A stretch of 64,000 bases of DNA from Pseudoips prasinana. Its lineage: Eukaryota; Arthropoda; Insecta; Lepidoptera; Nolidae. Below, one piece after another: positions 32,682 through 44,056 of this stretch. Below the pieces are notes generated by a model. That model searched no databases, was not told where the DNA came from, and saw only the letters and a program-made list of their open reading frames with translations. The position numbers and the translations under genes are program-made. Positions within the stretch are counted from its first letter, which is position 1. Each line of letters starts with the position of its first letter. The DNA is taken from assembly GCA_951640165.1 (NCBI GenBank), contig OX621250.1, positions 1,116,001 to 1,180,000 on the forward strand, written 5' to 3'.

Positions 32682-32900
32682 ATGCCGCCTTTTACAAATG
32701 AAGAACCTTTTTCTGATTCTGGATCTACATGGAATCCGGACACAAAAGAAGAAAATAAAATAAAAAGGAAACTTAGTTCTTTAATAGACATCAATATTTC
32801 ACTGGCTAAGAAGAAAAAAAGAGTTAAGAGATTTGAACGAATAAACCCGATTTTGTCGAGAGATTCTAAAGATGAAACAAGTAATATTATAACAACTTGA
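32682..32900 (+). CDS. Short hypothetical ORF inside the TIR element
   Basis: A 72-codon frame starting at ATG 32682. It begins acidic and Ser/Pro-rich (PFSDSGSTWNPDTKEE, residues ~9-24) and becomes strongly basic (KKKKRVKRF, ~58-66), a composition seen in DNA-binding or nuclear proteins. It ends ~130 bases before the RTE insertion. It may be a remnant of an element protein or a chance frame; a minus-strand frame overlaps the same bases. No family recognised. Confidence 0.3.
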   Translation: MPPFTNEEPFSDSGSTWNPDTKEENKIKRKLSSLIDINISLAKKKKRVKRFERINPILSRDSKDETSNIITT

Positions 32901-33029
32901 GCTTTTATTGAATTCCCTATTGACCAATTAATCTCACCAATAGAACAATTATGGAACACAATATCACAATCGCTGGGATAACAGATTCAGGAATAGAAAC
33001 AGGAAATAAGGAAAAAGAAACCGGGTGCT

Positions 33030-35785
33030 AAAAATCCTCGGCAGACGCCGTGTTACGAAAACCGACAACGTCTGGCCCTGGCAACATATAACACCCACAC
33101 ACAGTGGACCGACGAGAATATCATTGAACTGAAGAAGGAACTGAGCAGGTTACATTGGGATATCATAGGTTTGTCTGAAGTCCAAAGAGAGTTTTTAGGA
33201 ATATCGTGTCCTCTCCACAATTATCCTAAAATCTGGGAACCTGCTATATTTCCGCGAGGGCGACCAACTGTTCCTAGGTGATGTCGGGTTCATAGTTCAA
33301 AAATCCCTCGTCCACAAGAAACGTAGTGAAACTCGAGAGTGTGTCGACTAGGGCGGCATACCTTATAACGTAACTTATAACGTATTCGTTGAAGGTTATA
33401 CAGGTTTACGCGCCGACCTCAACGCACTCCGACGATGAGGTTGAGGTCATGTATGAGGATATTTCTAGAGCCATACATACCTCTAACACTTATTTCACTG
33501 TGGTCACGGGGGACTTCAACGCGAAGCTGGGTAAACGATTCGGGAATGAACTGAGAGTGGGGCAATTTGGAACTGGAGATCGGAACCCTCGGGGCCAAAT
33601 GTTGGCCGACATGGAGAAGGAGGGACTCTTTATGATGAATTCCTTCTTCAGGAAGCTGGATCACCGCAAATGGACCTGGGTGAGCCCCGATGGCAAAAAC
33701 AAAAATGAGATAGACTTTATCTTGTCGACGAGACTACAGACGTTTAATGACGTCTCTGTGATAAATGCGGTTAAAACCGGGAGCGATCACAGACTGGTGA
33801 GAGGCTCATTGAATCTAATGTCAAGCTCCAGAGGTCCAGACTGATAAAGTCTACGCGCCGACCTTTACCTATCCACGTCCAAAACCCACCATTTCAGCTC
33901 GAACTGCGAAACCGTTTCGAATGTCTAGCAGACTGCGAGGAAGTGGACTCATACTATGACAGGCTCGTAGAAGCTGTCCATACGGCTGAGTTTAAGGTCT
34001 TCAAGGCCCAGCGTACAAACAGACTTTGCCCTGCAACTTATGGAAGTAATACGGAAAATGGTTCTGACATCCTCAGATGATGCTACTATATACCGGCTAC
34101 TCAACAGACAGATCTCAAAGTCTTTGAGTCGCGACACGCGTCAATTTAATACAAGTAGTATTAAAGAAGCCATCGAGCGGAACAAAGGCTCTAAAGTGTT
34201 CGTAAGAGATCTGTCTGTTGGACAAACCCAACTGACGAAGCTGAAGACTGAGGATGCACGGCAATCGTCACGTCTAAACCGCAGTTGCTGTGAGAGATTG
34301 AGAATTCTATGGACAGTTATATACGACAACGCAGTCACCTGCCAAAAGTCATGTCTTGGATGGAGCACGACCAACCCGACACTACACTGAAGACACCCGG
34401 ACGTCAGCCTGTACGAGATTAAAATGGCTCTCAGACAACTTAAGAACAACAAGGCTCTTGGTGATGATGGAGTTTCAGCAGAGCTTCTGAAGGCGGATGG
34501 TACACCAATCCTACGGGCCTTTCAGAAGTTATTTAACTCCGTCATACTAGATAATCAAACACCACAAGCATGGCACAGAAGTGTGGTAGTGCTCTCCTTC
34601 AAAAAGGGCGACAAAACCCTATTGAAGAATTATTGACCCATCACACTGCTGAGCCATTTGATGATTTCTAGCCTCCCGAACAAGCCGGTATCCGAAAAGT
34701 CTTTAGCACCATAGACCATATACATACGCTGCGGCAAGTTATACGTAAGAAGTCGAAGAGTATAACAAGCCACTGTGCTTAGCGTTTGTGAACTATGAGA
34801 AAGCCTTAGATTATCGAAACCTGGGCTGTGGTCTCTCCTAAGGTGCCAAATCTACTACCGGTAAATCGAGGTGTTAAAGTATTTATATGAAAACGCCACA
34901 ATGTTAGTGAGACTCCAGGACCAAAACTCGAAACCTATCCACTTGCAGCGAGGTGTGAGACAGGAAGATGTTACATCTCCGAAAGTGTTCGTCGCTGCAT
35001 TGGAAGATGTCTTCAAGCTTCTGGTCAATGGCGAGTATATCACTCACTTACGATTTGCCGATGATATAGTAGTCATGGCTGAGACCATGGAAGATTTCGG
35101 TACAATGCTCTATGACCTCAGTAGAGTTTCTCACAAGTGGGCCTGAAAAGGAACATGGATAAGACGAAAATCATGTCAAACCTCCAACCCCACTCAATTG
35201 AAGGTTGGAGACTGCACGCGAAGTTGTAGAAAACTATATTTACCTAGGACAGACCATCCAACTACGTCGTTCTAACTTCGAGAAGGTGGTCCATCGTAGA
35301 ATCTAACTCGGCTGGGCAGCGTTCGGGAAACTACGTAACATCTTCTCGTCCAAAATACCGCAGTGTCTCAAGTTGAAAGTCTTAAACCAGTGTGTATTGC
35401 CAGTGATGACTTGATGACTGACCAGATACGTGGTCACTCACTATGAGCGTTATTAGAAGGCTCAAGGTCACCCAAAGAGCAATGGAGAGGGCTATGCTCG
35501 GAGTTTTCTTGCGATATCGAATCAGAAATGTCGGAATCTGCAGGCGAACCAAAGTCACCGACATAACCCAAAGAATTGTAAAACTGAAGTGGCAGTGGGC
35601 GGGCAAATAGAACGTAGAACCCACGGCCGTTAGATTAGAAAGGTTCTCGAGTGGTAACCACGAACTGGACCCTACAAGATGGACCCATGATATTGTGCGG
35701 GTCGCTGGAAACTGTTGGATGCGAATAGCCGGCAATTGTGGGCATTTGTCCAGCTGTGGACCTTTTGGCTAATATGATGATGTTT
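33030..35785 (+). mobile_element. Decayed RTE-clade LINE, near full length
   Basis: It starts with coding text equivalent to ALATYNTHTQWTDENIIEL (the endonuclease N-terminus) and runs through endonuclease and reverse transcriptase to a tail with GGCATTTGTCCAGCTGTGGA and ATATGATGATG. It is inserted inside the TIR element and so is younger than it, yet already broken by several frameshifts and stops. Confidence 0.8.
33070..35760 (+). pseudogene. RTE endonuclease-reverse transcriptase polyprotein, broken
   Basis: The open pieces lie in different frames. 33389-33844: C-terminal half of the APE-type endonuclease with the TGDFNAKLG block, the WTWVSPDGKNKNEIDFIL block and the catalytic SDHRLV motif. 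34424-34636: RT start, LKNNKALGDDGVSAELLK and FKKGDKTLLKNY, then a stop where PITLL should follow. 34871-35146: RT core with QRGVRQEDVTSP and the catalytic FADD (~residues 58-61 of this piece). After 35150 the connection to the C-terminus (QWAG-like text near 35590, then a typical RTE end) needs further frame changes. It cannot encode a working enzyme. The family normally supplies nicking and reverse transcription for itself and for SINEs sharing its tail. Confidence 0.8.
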
Positions 35786-36354
35786 ATTTTTTAAGTTTGT
35801 GGCAAGATAAGTACACTTTTTCTAAATTTTAGTTTACTTTTCTATTTATTCCTTAATATAACTTTATTAGTATCATAATACAGCTTTTATTTCATATGAG
35901 ACCCAATAAATATCAAAGTAATAATAACGTACAAAACCACTAAGTTTTCCATTTAAAAATATTTCGTGCTTGATAAATTCAATAACTCCATTTATTTCAC
36001 CAAAATTTACTCTACCAATTGTATTTAGTTGTAGGAAAACTAAATAAGTAGACGAAATAAGTAGCTAATTGTTGTTACGTTATAAAAACAGTTGTGGCAA
36101 AATTAAACAACTTGATTTTTAATTTGTTATTTAGTCATAGTTAAAGATAGTGTTAAGTTTGTTAAAGCATAATGTAAAAGGTTATCAGGTCCACAAAATA
36201 TAAAAACACCCACATTAAAATTGTCTCACATTTTCTTACAAATGTACATTAACTAAAAAAAAAACACTAAATCGCGTTTATCTCAGAACTACAAAATCAG
36301 AGTTATTTAATTTTCCCTCTACGGGGACGATATATGATAATACACATTAAAATA

Positions 36355-36642
36355 AGGTCCTTCTGGCCGAATTTCGCCAGTCTTAATGGAGACTAGCCAT
36401 CTGCGGGACATACAAACATATTATCATAGTGCAACGTGCAACACAGGGGCACTTTCTATTCCATCACTCTTACGATCTGATGGGACAACTAGTGACATGA
36501 CCGGAAAAAGTTAACTACGGGACCGACGGCTTTACATAGACTGAGGGTACGGACGTGTTATACCGCCAACTGCTATACTCCGGGCTGATACAAAAAATCC
36601 TAAAATCACTTTTTGGCGTGAACAGGATGTAAACCCAGGACA
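36355..36642 (-). mobile_element. SINE D, old and truncated
   Basis: CTGGCCGAATTTCGCCAGTC, GGAGACTAGCCATCTGCG and CACAGGGGCACTTTCTATTC are recognisable. The head is lost beyond AACCCAGGAC. It starts ~25 bases outside the TIR element. Confidence 0.65.
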
Positions 36643-37639
36643 ATATATGGAAAGAAAGAAAGAACCAAGTACAAACTACTGTTATCTTTAAAACTTATTA
36701 AATTAAGTATTCTCATTAGTCCCGTGTGGATAAACAAAAACCTTTAATATTTTCAACAAAAAGTAACAAGTAAAAATGTTTTAAAACAATATAGACATTT
36801 CAATAACCCTTAAATAAATGATGAACAGCTTACAGCATTGAAAAGTTTTGCTTATAAAGTGAAAAGGGCAAAACAACCTTTTGTAAAAATATTCTAAAAC
36901 AAATTGTTCTACAAAAGTGAGGCGAGGCTTTTAAATTCCTTTTATCATCATCGATAAGTCTGGCAACTCTTTACATATTAATTAAATACATAGATTTACT
37001 GGAAAGGACTAAACTTAAGCAGATTTTAAATTAGGCTATCAAAAGGGTCCTTCCATGGCTTGGAGACACTTAAGTAAGTAGTAAGTAGAATTAAGAATTG
37101 AAATACATCTCACTTAACAGCTACAATTAAATAACGCAATTATTTAAGGGCATTTTTGACACCATAGTATTTTAGTATTTATCCTTCCATTCCAAATAAA
37201 GTCCTATTGCAAACAAGTAAAGCTCAATTTGGATATGAATGTAAAATAATTAATTGGTCATTCAGTTACTATCATGACTAAATTAAAAAAAGACAAGAAT
37301 CTCATGATCTTCATACCAATCCTGTATTCCCGTCCGTGGCAACTGTAAGGTACATTTAAGATCTATATAAGATACATCGGAATCGAAATAATTAAGTCAT
37401 GTCATAGACTGTCAAACACTTAGTACTGGTAATATATAAAACCGGTATTACAACAAAATCCGTAACCGATAATACCGTTACATCATATATGCCCAAATTG
37501 TGTGAGGCAATATCTTGGTGAAAATTCCTATAGAAAAGTAACTGGAATTTACCGAGAATAATTAGTAAAAAAATACGAGTAGTGTCTAAACGTGGTAACA
37601 AAACCTAACTTCAGACAATATGTAGTAAAAATATAGCTA
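36643..37639. other. Unassigned AT-rich sequence
   Basis: No gene or repeat recognised. Confidence 0.35.
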
Positions 37640-37895
37640 AAATTTAGATAATTAAACCTACACATGATCCTTGACAATAACTTAATTTTAGTTAGCTAAA
37701 TATCGTTACTGTGATAAAATAAATCTTATTGTAAATTATTTCCTACAATCCGTATACCTAAATATCTATATGTATCTAGAAATAATTATAAATTAATTAT
37801 ATATTACTGCGAACATGTTCTGACTGTTTACAAGCGCTTTTTTAAAGTCTACGTGAATAAAAACCTTTTTATTTTATTTTTTTTTTACTTCCATG
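37640..37895 (+). mobile_element. Repeat G, 3' part
   Basis: Reads toward the A-rich end: TTGACAATAACTTAAT, TTAGCTAAATATCGTTACTG, CAAGCGCTTTTTTAAAGTCT, ACGTGAATAAAAACC. Same element as 46684 and 63445, opposite strand. It looks like a LINE-type 3' end carrying AATAAA. Confidence 0.65.
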
Positions 37896-37931
37896 AATTT
37901 TGACCAGGAACAATATTATTGGTATTTGACT

Positions 37932-38188
37932 AGCCTGTTGGTCCAGTTGTTAATGATCCTGACTCTTAAGCCAGAGGTCGTGGGTTTGATCCCCGCCGAG
38001 GCAAAATCTCTGTACGATGAACACGTTTAATTGTTTTATACCTCAGGTAATTTCCCTAAGATTTGATTTGTACTTAGAAATATATGAGTATGGTTTCCCG
38101 TTGTCTGGTTGCCATAATACAGGCTCCGCCAAGTTTAGGAACAGATGGCTTAGTGTTAGTTGTTCCAAGATAATTTTTTTTATTAAAA
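37932..38188 (+). mobile_element. SINE B
   Basis: Head GCCTGTTGGTCCAGTTG, B box GTGGGTTTGATCCC, and tail TGTCTGGTTGCCATAATACA and GTTAGTTGTTCCAAGATA. Confidence 0.75.
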
Positions 38189-38277
38189 TAATGAAATATA
38201 TGTAACCGGTATTATAACAATACTTTACTATAACGGTATTAAAGTGAATTTTAATACCGTGGTGAAAACGGTATATG

Positions 38278-38622
38278 ACTCCCTCGTTGGTCTAGCGGTA
38301 GCGTGTTCAACCGCAGATAACGAGGTCCTGGGTTCAAATCCTGGGTCGGGCCGAAAGTGATTTTGGGATTTTTCTGTAGCCCGAAGTCTGGGAGTTGGCG
38401 GTATTATACCCCCGTGCCTCGGAGAGCACGTAAAGCCGTCGGTCCTGTACCTGACCTCTTAGTGGTCTTGTCGCTAGTCGTCCCATGGGATCATGAGAGT
38501 GATGGAATAGAAAGTGCTCCTGTGTTTGCGCATACACTTGAGCACTATAATATGTCCCGCGCAGATGGCTAGTCTCCTTTAAGACTGGCCGCCGTGGCCG
38601 GAGCTCGGCTAGGAGGACATTA
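38278..38622 (+). mobile_element. SINE D
   Basis: The tRNA-like head CTCGTTGGTCTAGCGGTAGC and GGTTCAAATCCTGGGTCG, then the body to GTGGCCGGAGCTCGG and AGGAGGACAT. Small deletions relative to 45327. Both overlapping frames are by-products. Confidence 0.8.
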
Positions 38623-38887
38623 TTTATTATTAAAGTGAAAGCGTAAGTGGTCATATCCAGCTATCATATGGCCTTGTTTCTGAGAAATTTACGACAAGGC
38701 AGACTTTTATTGATGCACGCAACTTGGCAAGTTTTATTGGCCCAAAGGAGCTCTTCGTTGTTTAAGCTTGAATATTGATTGCTTAAATACTTCGGAATAG
38801 TTTGCCTTACAATGTTCCGTTATGTTTGTACATGCATTAAGATTGTTCTAGTGGAGTGAAGTAGTGAAGAGAAATTATCTTTGGACG

Positions 38888-38990
38888 GGCCTGCTGGCGT
38901 GGTTAGCAAATGCTTGCTTTTCACGCCGGAGGTAGTGGGTTCGATTCCCACCCAGGACAGATATTTGTGTGCATGAACATGTCTAAAAGA
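38888..38990 (+). mobile_element. SINE C, head only
   Basis: GCCTGCTGGCGTGGTTAGCA, CACGCCGGAGG and B box GTGGGTTCGATTCCCACC. After ATTTGTGTGCATGAACATGT the sequence switches to an inverted repeat E. Confidence 0.75.
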
Positions 38991-39186
38991 ATCAGCTTGG
39001 GGTAATATGCCATAATTGCCACGCTTGGCAGACGGGATGGCGATCGCAGCATGATATTCATGGGGCTGGTCATAGTCCTCTGGTAGATATTCCCTCGGTT
39101 TGCCTTCCATGCCCCCCTCGGGATGAAATGGGGAGATAATAATATTCTGATATTCGCCGCCGTCACCACACAAAAATTGCGCATAC
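38991..39186 (-). mobile_element. Repeat E, long copy
   Basis: Plus-strand ATTGCCACGCTTGGCAGACG, GGCGATCGCAGCATGATATT, CTCTGGTAGATATTCCCTCG and GCCGCCGTCACCACACAAAA are the inverted body. The two antisense frames are by-products. Confidence 0.65.
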
Positions 39187-39608
39187 CAATCCTAAATGAG
39201 AAGCAAAGTATTAAACAAGCTGGCTATGTAAAAATTCTCACAAAAGACGAAAGTATTTAAATAATAAATTATAAAAAGAAGCGCAATTAAAGTTTTCCAC
39301 TCAAAGTCTTACCTCCTTGCGGGGAATAGGGGGAGAGGGGTTGTTAGGTCAAAGGGTGAAGATCCTAAGAATAACTACCGCTAATTTATGTAGTAGGTCT
39401 TGCTGAAGATGTTCTAGAATTTGTGAAGGTTGATGAAAAATTCACTTCCTACAACTTTATAATTAATAGTAGTCATTTTACACAGTAGAAAATATCTTAC
39501 GGTTAGACATTTATTTTATAGATAACTCGCCCACAAATAAAAAAGAGATATTACAGCATGGATTATTTTCCGTACATTTGGCATCCATTTAGGACCATTT
39601 GAGCATCA
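39187..39608. other. Unassigned sequence
   Basis: Nothing recognised. Confidence 0.35.
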
Positions 39609-39876
39609 ATAATAATAATAATAATATCTAGGGACAATGTTACACAGATCATCCTAGTCCCAAACTAAGCAAAGCTTGTACTATGGGTACCAGGCGACGA
39701 TATACATACTTATATAGATATATACATAGATAAATACTTATATACATAGAAAACATCCATGACTCAGAAACAAATACTCGTGCTCATTACACAAATATTT
39801 GCACTTACCGAGATTCGAACCCAGGACCACCAGCGTCGTAGGCAGGAGCACTACCAACTAGGCTACGGTGACCGTC
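39609..39876 (-). mobile_element. SINE A
   Basis: Complete minus-strand copy with an (AAT)n-type tail at the left and a tandemly extended ATATAGATA segment near 39710-39735. Confidence 0.85.
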
Positions 39877-41041
39877 AATAGAAGCTCTGTTGACTTTGAC
39901 ATTTTACACTGTTTGTATTGTGCAAATTTTATTTTTTTGCGAATTGTATTTGCAATGAAGAATGTAGTAGTTTTAAAATTTGATTATTTTCTTAATCTCT
40001 TAGAGCATATAAAAAATAAAACGGCTTTAAAAAGAAAAGGTGCTTATAACGGTTATACAGTATCTCCAGTAATTGTGAGCTGATTGTGCATGTCAAATTA
40101 GAAAAAAAAAATGCTCTTGAAATGGTAAAACATATACCTATTTTGTATAATAATTTTATGATTTTTAAGGAGATGTATACTTAATAAGTTAAACACGTTG
40201 ATATGTTTTAAACAGTCAGTCAGTAGGAACATAATGGTTTTTCAAGAGTATGTTTTGTATTAAGATTATAATGAAATCTTGCACTTGTTTGTTTAAACTT
40301 GCTTATATTTCACTTTAATTAATATAAGATAAAAATAATTATGTTCCTACAGTAAATATTAACTATTACTACACGTGACTTATACACATCTGAAAGGACT
40401 TATAATAAATATAGCCAGGAATCGTACAGACTAAACCAAGTTAAAAATAAATGAATTGGTTGGTACTGATTTATGTGCCTTACGATTTTAAAGATTGGCA
40501 TATAGTAATATGCTTCAGAATTAGAACCATCCCTCATTTAAAAGCGGGTTAAGCGCGGGGATTGTAAAGCGCAGCTATTTCCGCTCAAGATCCTAGTCAG
40601 CTCGCTCCGCGAAAAAACTAATATTAGTGTAAAAAAGTTGAATATTGTACAGTATGTCCTAAAACCATATTCGAGCACAGAACTTAATATCATAAATACA
40701 TTTGTGACTTGCTTAGTTAGGCGTCCTTTTCAGAATATTGATTAAAATAATCATGAGCGTTAAGTCCTACCTATTGTTTATAGTTGACATTATATCATAT
40801 GCAGAACGGCCTTATACAGCCACTGTCAATACTGCCCACTTGGTGGCAATTGACATCAATATAACGTTGTATCCGGAAGTCCCCACTGAATATACCTCAT
40901 GCCTTACTGCTCCTAAGGGGGGTATTGATTGGGCTTGTATGTAATTGGAAACTGTAAAGCGGCTATAAAGTGGATATTGCATGTCTACAACTATGCGAAA
41001 TTTTAGAATGGTAACAGGCAATTTTTAGTATATTAATAATA
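39877..41041. other. Unassigned sequence
   Basis: Two ~70-codon frames without features. A decayed Helitron-like terminus may exist near 40540-40580 (GCGGGTTAAGCGCGGGG) but is not called. Confidence 0.35.
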
Positions 41042-41300
41042 ATATCCTGGAACATTATTTACACACCGCCATCTGATCCCAAACTAAGCAGATCTTGTAC
41101 TATGGAAACCTGATAACTGAAACACTACATTTATACTACTTTTCTTTTGTAAATACATAATTATATAGATAAATTACGCCCAGACTCAGGACAAACATAC
41201 ATGTTCATGCACACAAATATCAGCTGTTCTGGGTGGGAGTCGAACCCATGATCTCCGACATGAAAAGCAAGCATTTACCAACCACGCCAACAGGCTCATC
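41042..41300 (-). mobile_element. SINE C, full length
   Basis: The minus-strand head (plus-strand GGGTGGGAGTCGAACCCATG, AAAGCAAGCATTTACCAACC, ACGCCAACAGGC) and the body shared with SINE B (CATCTGATCCCAAACTAAGC, CTTGTACTATGGAAACCTG). Confidence 0.8.
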
Positions 41301-41342
41301 AAGAATATTATTAATAATTGTAATTAAATAATATTTATGTAG

Positions 41343-41812
41343 GCCTGTTGGTCTATTGGTGAGTGACTCTGAATGCTTAGCCAGAGGTTGTGGGTTCAAT
41401 CTCCTCCCAGTACAAATATTTGTGTGATGAGCATGATTATTAGTTCTGTGTCTCGGTGTAATTTATCTATAACATGTAAGTATACACGGTCACCGTAGCC
41501 TAGATGGTAGTGCTCCTGCCTACGAAGCTGGTGTTCGAATCCCGGTAAGTGCAAATATTTGTGTGATGAGCATGAATATTTGTTTCTGAGTCATGGATGT
41601 TTTCTATATATATAAGTATTTATCTATCTATATAAGTATGTATATTGTCGCCTGATACCCATAGTACAAGCTTTGCTTACTTTGGGGATAGGATGATCTG
41701 TGTGACAATGTCCCTAGATATTATAGATATTACAGTTGTCTGTTATAGTCCAGGCTCTACCTAGTTTAAGATCCAGCAGTGTTAGTTGTCCTAAGATATT
41801 TGTAATTATGTA
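41343..41812 (+). mobile_element. SINE B, split by SINE A
   Basis: The head GGCCTGTTGGTCTATTGG and body to ATCTATAACATGTAAGTATA lie before 41487. The tail GTCCAGGCTCTACC and GTTAGTTGTCCTAAGATAT resumes after ~41724. Confidence 0.75.
41487..41724 (+). mobile_element. SINE A nested in SINE B
   Basis: GGTCACCGTAGCCTAGATGG to GTGACAATGTCCCTAGATAT. A few bases are missing before the B box (GGTGTTCGAATCCCGG). Confidence 0.85.
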
Positions 41813-42255
41813 GTATAATTATTCTAAACTAGTGTATAGAGTTCCGTTGTAATCTAATAAAATCATGAAATTACAATCGTTATGTTATATTCAGATAAAA
41901 AAAAATAATTTTACAAATAATAAGTCGTCCGACGGAGCAGGAAATCCTTATTTTTGTGGTTTTCCGAATCACGGCGTCACGTACTCGAATTACATCAATT
42001 GTGAAAGGAAATCGCCCTCATAAATCATTTTAGAGCTAAAAAATCCCTGAATTGAGTACAAGAGCTGCTTTGAAAGTTTAGCAATTTGGATACTATGACA
42101 GTCATTGCAAAAAATAAATAAATGTATTTAGCGGCATTGGAAATAAAAAAACTCATAGAAAATTTATACTAACAGACAGACGGCCATAGCGGAGGTTTAG
42201 TGACAGGGCTCCCGTGGCAAGGAAATATTTGCCAGAAACATTGTTGACAGGACTT
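41813..42255. other. Unassigned sequence
   Basis: Nothing recognised. Confidence 0.35.
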
Positions 42256-42560
42256 AAAAAAGTCACGTTCACGTAGACTCTAAAAAAAGCGCTTGTAAAT
42301 AGTGAGAACATGTTTGTAGTAATATAGTTAAGTGTATATAATTATTTTTAGTTACATAATAAAATTTAGGCAGAATGTACAAGGATTCTTCAAAATATTT
42401 GTACCTACATTCAAAGCAAATAAAGATATTCTATTCTATTCATATAGATACTTATATACACGGATTGTATGAAAACATTTATAAAATTAATTTTATACTA
42501 GTAATGATATTTAGCTAGCTTGTATTAAGTTATTGTCAAAGACATTTGGTTTAGTTTTAA
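42256..42560 (-). mobile_element. Repeat G, interrupted
   Basis: CACGTAGACTCTAAAAAAAG and GCGCTTGTAAATAGTG match the left part of 46684. After an unrelated ~85-base piece (AAATAAAGATATTCTATTCT) the match resumes with TTGTATGAAAACATTTATAA and ATATTTAGCTAGCTTGTATT. Confidence 0.6.
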
Positions 42561-43380
42561 TTACCGAGATTTAAAGTTACCCGTGTGAAGCTAGGGCAGG
42601 TCGCAGGTTCTATATATTATGGGGATAAAATGCTACTGTAATCAAAGTCCTTATACGTGGCCGCTAGGTGGGCGTTCAACGTCGCAACATTTAGGCGAGA
42701 TAGTTTGTTTTAGAATTTTGTAGAATATAGTCTAGTGTGCTAATGTTGTGGTGCTAGGAGTCAGAAGGTCTCCAGAGGCTATTGGGGACTGGAATAGTTC
42801 CACAATGCTTCAGTGAAAGCAAGCGTCTATATCTACGGTAACCACTGAATATCAAATGGGTTGATCTCTTACTTGAAAAGACACAGAGCTAATACTTTAT
42901 TTTATGGCATTGAATATTTCAAAAATCATACTCAAACCTTTTTATTACTAAAGCTTGACAGTACTTGCAGAAGCGCCATAATTAAATTCAAAAACTCGGC
43001 AACTCGCGTGTTCAATTTGAATACATCAAAATCTAACGTCAGAGGCAATAGTAGGAGAAAATAGAGCGAAAATACGTATTTCCTCACTTTTCTGTGATAA
43101 AACTTTTTTTTATTTACCGCTCAGAGTGACTTTGACGAAGGGCCCAAGTTTAGAATAAAACTTTGGATTGCCGGAATGCCTCCGATTTATGTGTCGGGCT
43201 CCTGGCCTACTTTCTGACGTCACATTGTGATTTATACAAAGTGATTATTTTTTCAACCCTTCCTCTCCGAATTTGTTACCTGTTTGACTGATTTAAAATT
43301 GTGGTTTGAATTGAACTTGATTTTGTGGGGAATGATTTAGGGTTTTGATTTGTAAGTTTTATCTTGCTTTTCTTTTGTCT
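42561..43380. other. Unassigned sequence
   Basis: A 67-codon plus-strand frame (42861-43064) and more balanced composition near 43120-43250, but no recognisable protein or repeat. Confidence 0.3.
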
Positions 43381-43850
43381 CGTTACCCAGAGGGTAGCAT
43401 TTAACGTAGTCCCGGGTATGACCTTAAGCTGCCTCTATCGGGGGCTCTAGAATCGAAGGATTCATCAGAGGCCTACGATAGCAGGGGAGATGAGACTCTA
43501 ACCACTGGCCTGCAACTGACCCGGAACAGGGTCTCCCTTAGGCGCGAGTAGGGTCCAACCCGAAATAGGCGGCAGATTTCTACAGCTGACCTAGCTCCAC
43601 ACGAATTGGCTTGCCTTTCCTGTGGGCTCAGCTAGTGAGGCCTAAAGAGGAACGCAGGTCTTGGGCAACCCTGCGCTTCCTTTACTCCTTCCCAGGCGGT
43701 GTATTGTCTGTGGAGAGGCCACTTCACCCACGTCAGCTCTGCTGGGTGGATAACAACGCTGAAAGTTGCAGTTACCAGCATTAAACGGTAGCAACAATTA
43801 AGCGCTCGTTCGCTGTTTGGCTGACGGCATACAATATCACCTTCACATTT
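43381..43850. other. GC-rich block of unknown origin
   Basis: About 470 bases much richer in G+C than the surroundings (CTGCCTCTATCGGGGGC, GACCCGGAACAGGGTCTCCC, GGAGAGGCCACTTCACCC). Stops occur in all frames beyond ~75 codons. It abuts a repeat E copy. It may be a LINE leader or an old repeat; no match inside the window. Confidence 0.4.
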
Positions 43851-44056
43851 CATTCTGTGGGGGTTGTAGATGTCGACTTGAGGGAAATAGCTCCCAGAGA
43901 ACGGGCAGTAGTGTCTCTCTGTCTACACTGACAATCATACTGCGATCACTAACTCGTGTGCCAAGCGTGGCGAACCTCCAAATGATTGACACAACTCAAT
44001 TATGGAAATGTTTTGGAGGAACTTTTGTCCACCAGTGGACGTCATTCCGCTGACTC
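43851..44056 (+). mobile_element. Repeat E with RTE-type tail
   Basis: CTCCCAGAGAACGGGCAGTA, CATACTGCGATCACTAAC and GTGCCAAGCGTGGCG form the body; ACTTTTGTCCACCAGTGGAC with GTCATTCCGCTGAC is the tail. Confidence 0.65.

Larger units (their letters stand above)
32137..36329. mobile_element. TIR DNA element with repeated subterminal motif, split by an RTE LINE
   Basis: The left end CGTCCCCGTAGTTGGAAAAT and right end (inverted) CGTCCCCGTAGAGGGAAAAT continue as TTAAATAACTC(C/T)GATTTT, giving ~40-bp inverted ends. ATAT flanks both (32133-32136, 36330-36333). Motifs of the type AAAACTAAATAACTC or AATTAAATAACTT recur near 32153, 32345, 32405, 32483, 32617, 36026 and 36298. Without the RTE insert the element is ~1.4 kb, so probably non-autonomous. 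The superfamily is not determined. Confidence 0.75.

Noticed and set aside
40540..40582. A third-type Helitron 3' end (GCGGGTTAAGCGCGGGG)
   Set aside because: No CTAG at the expected distance and no matching 5' end nearby; too decayed to call.
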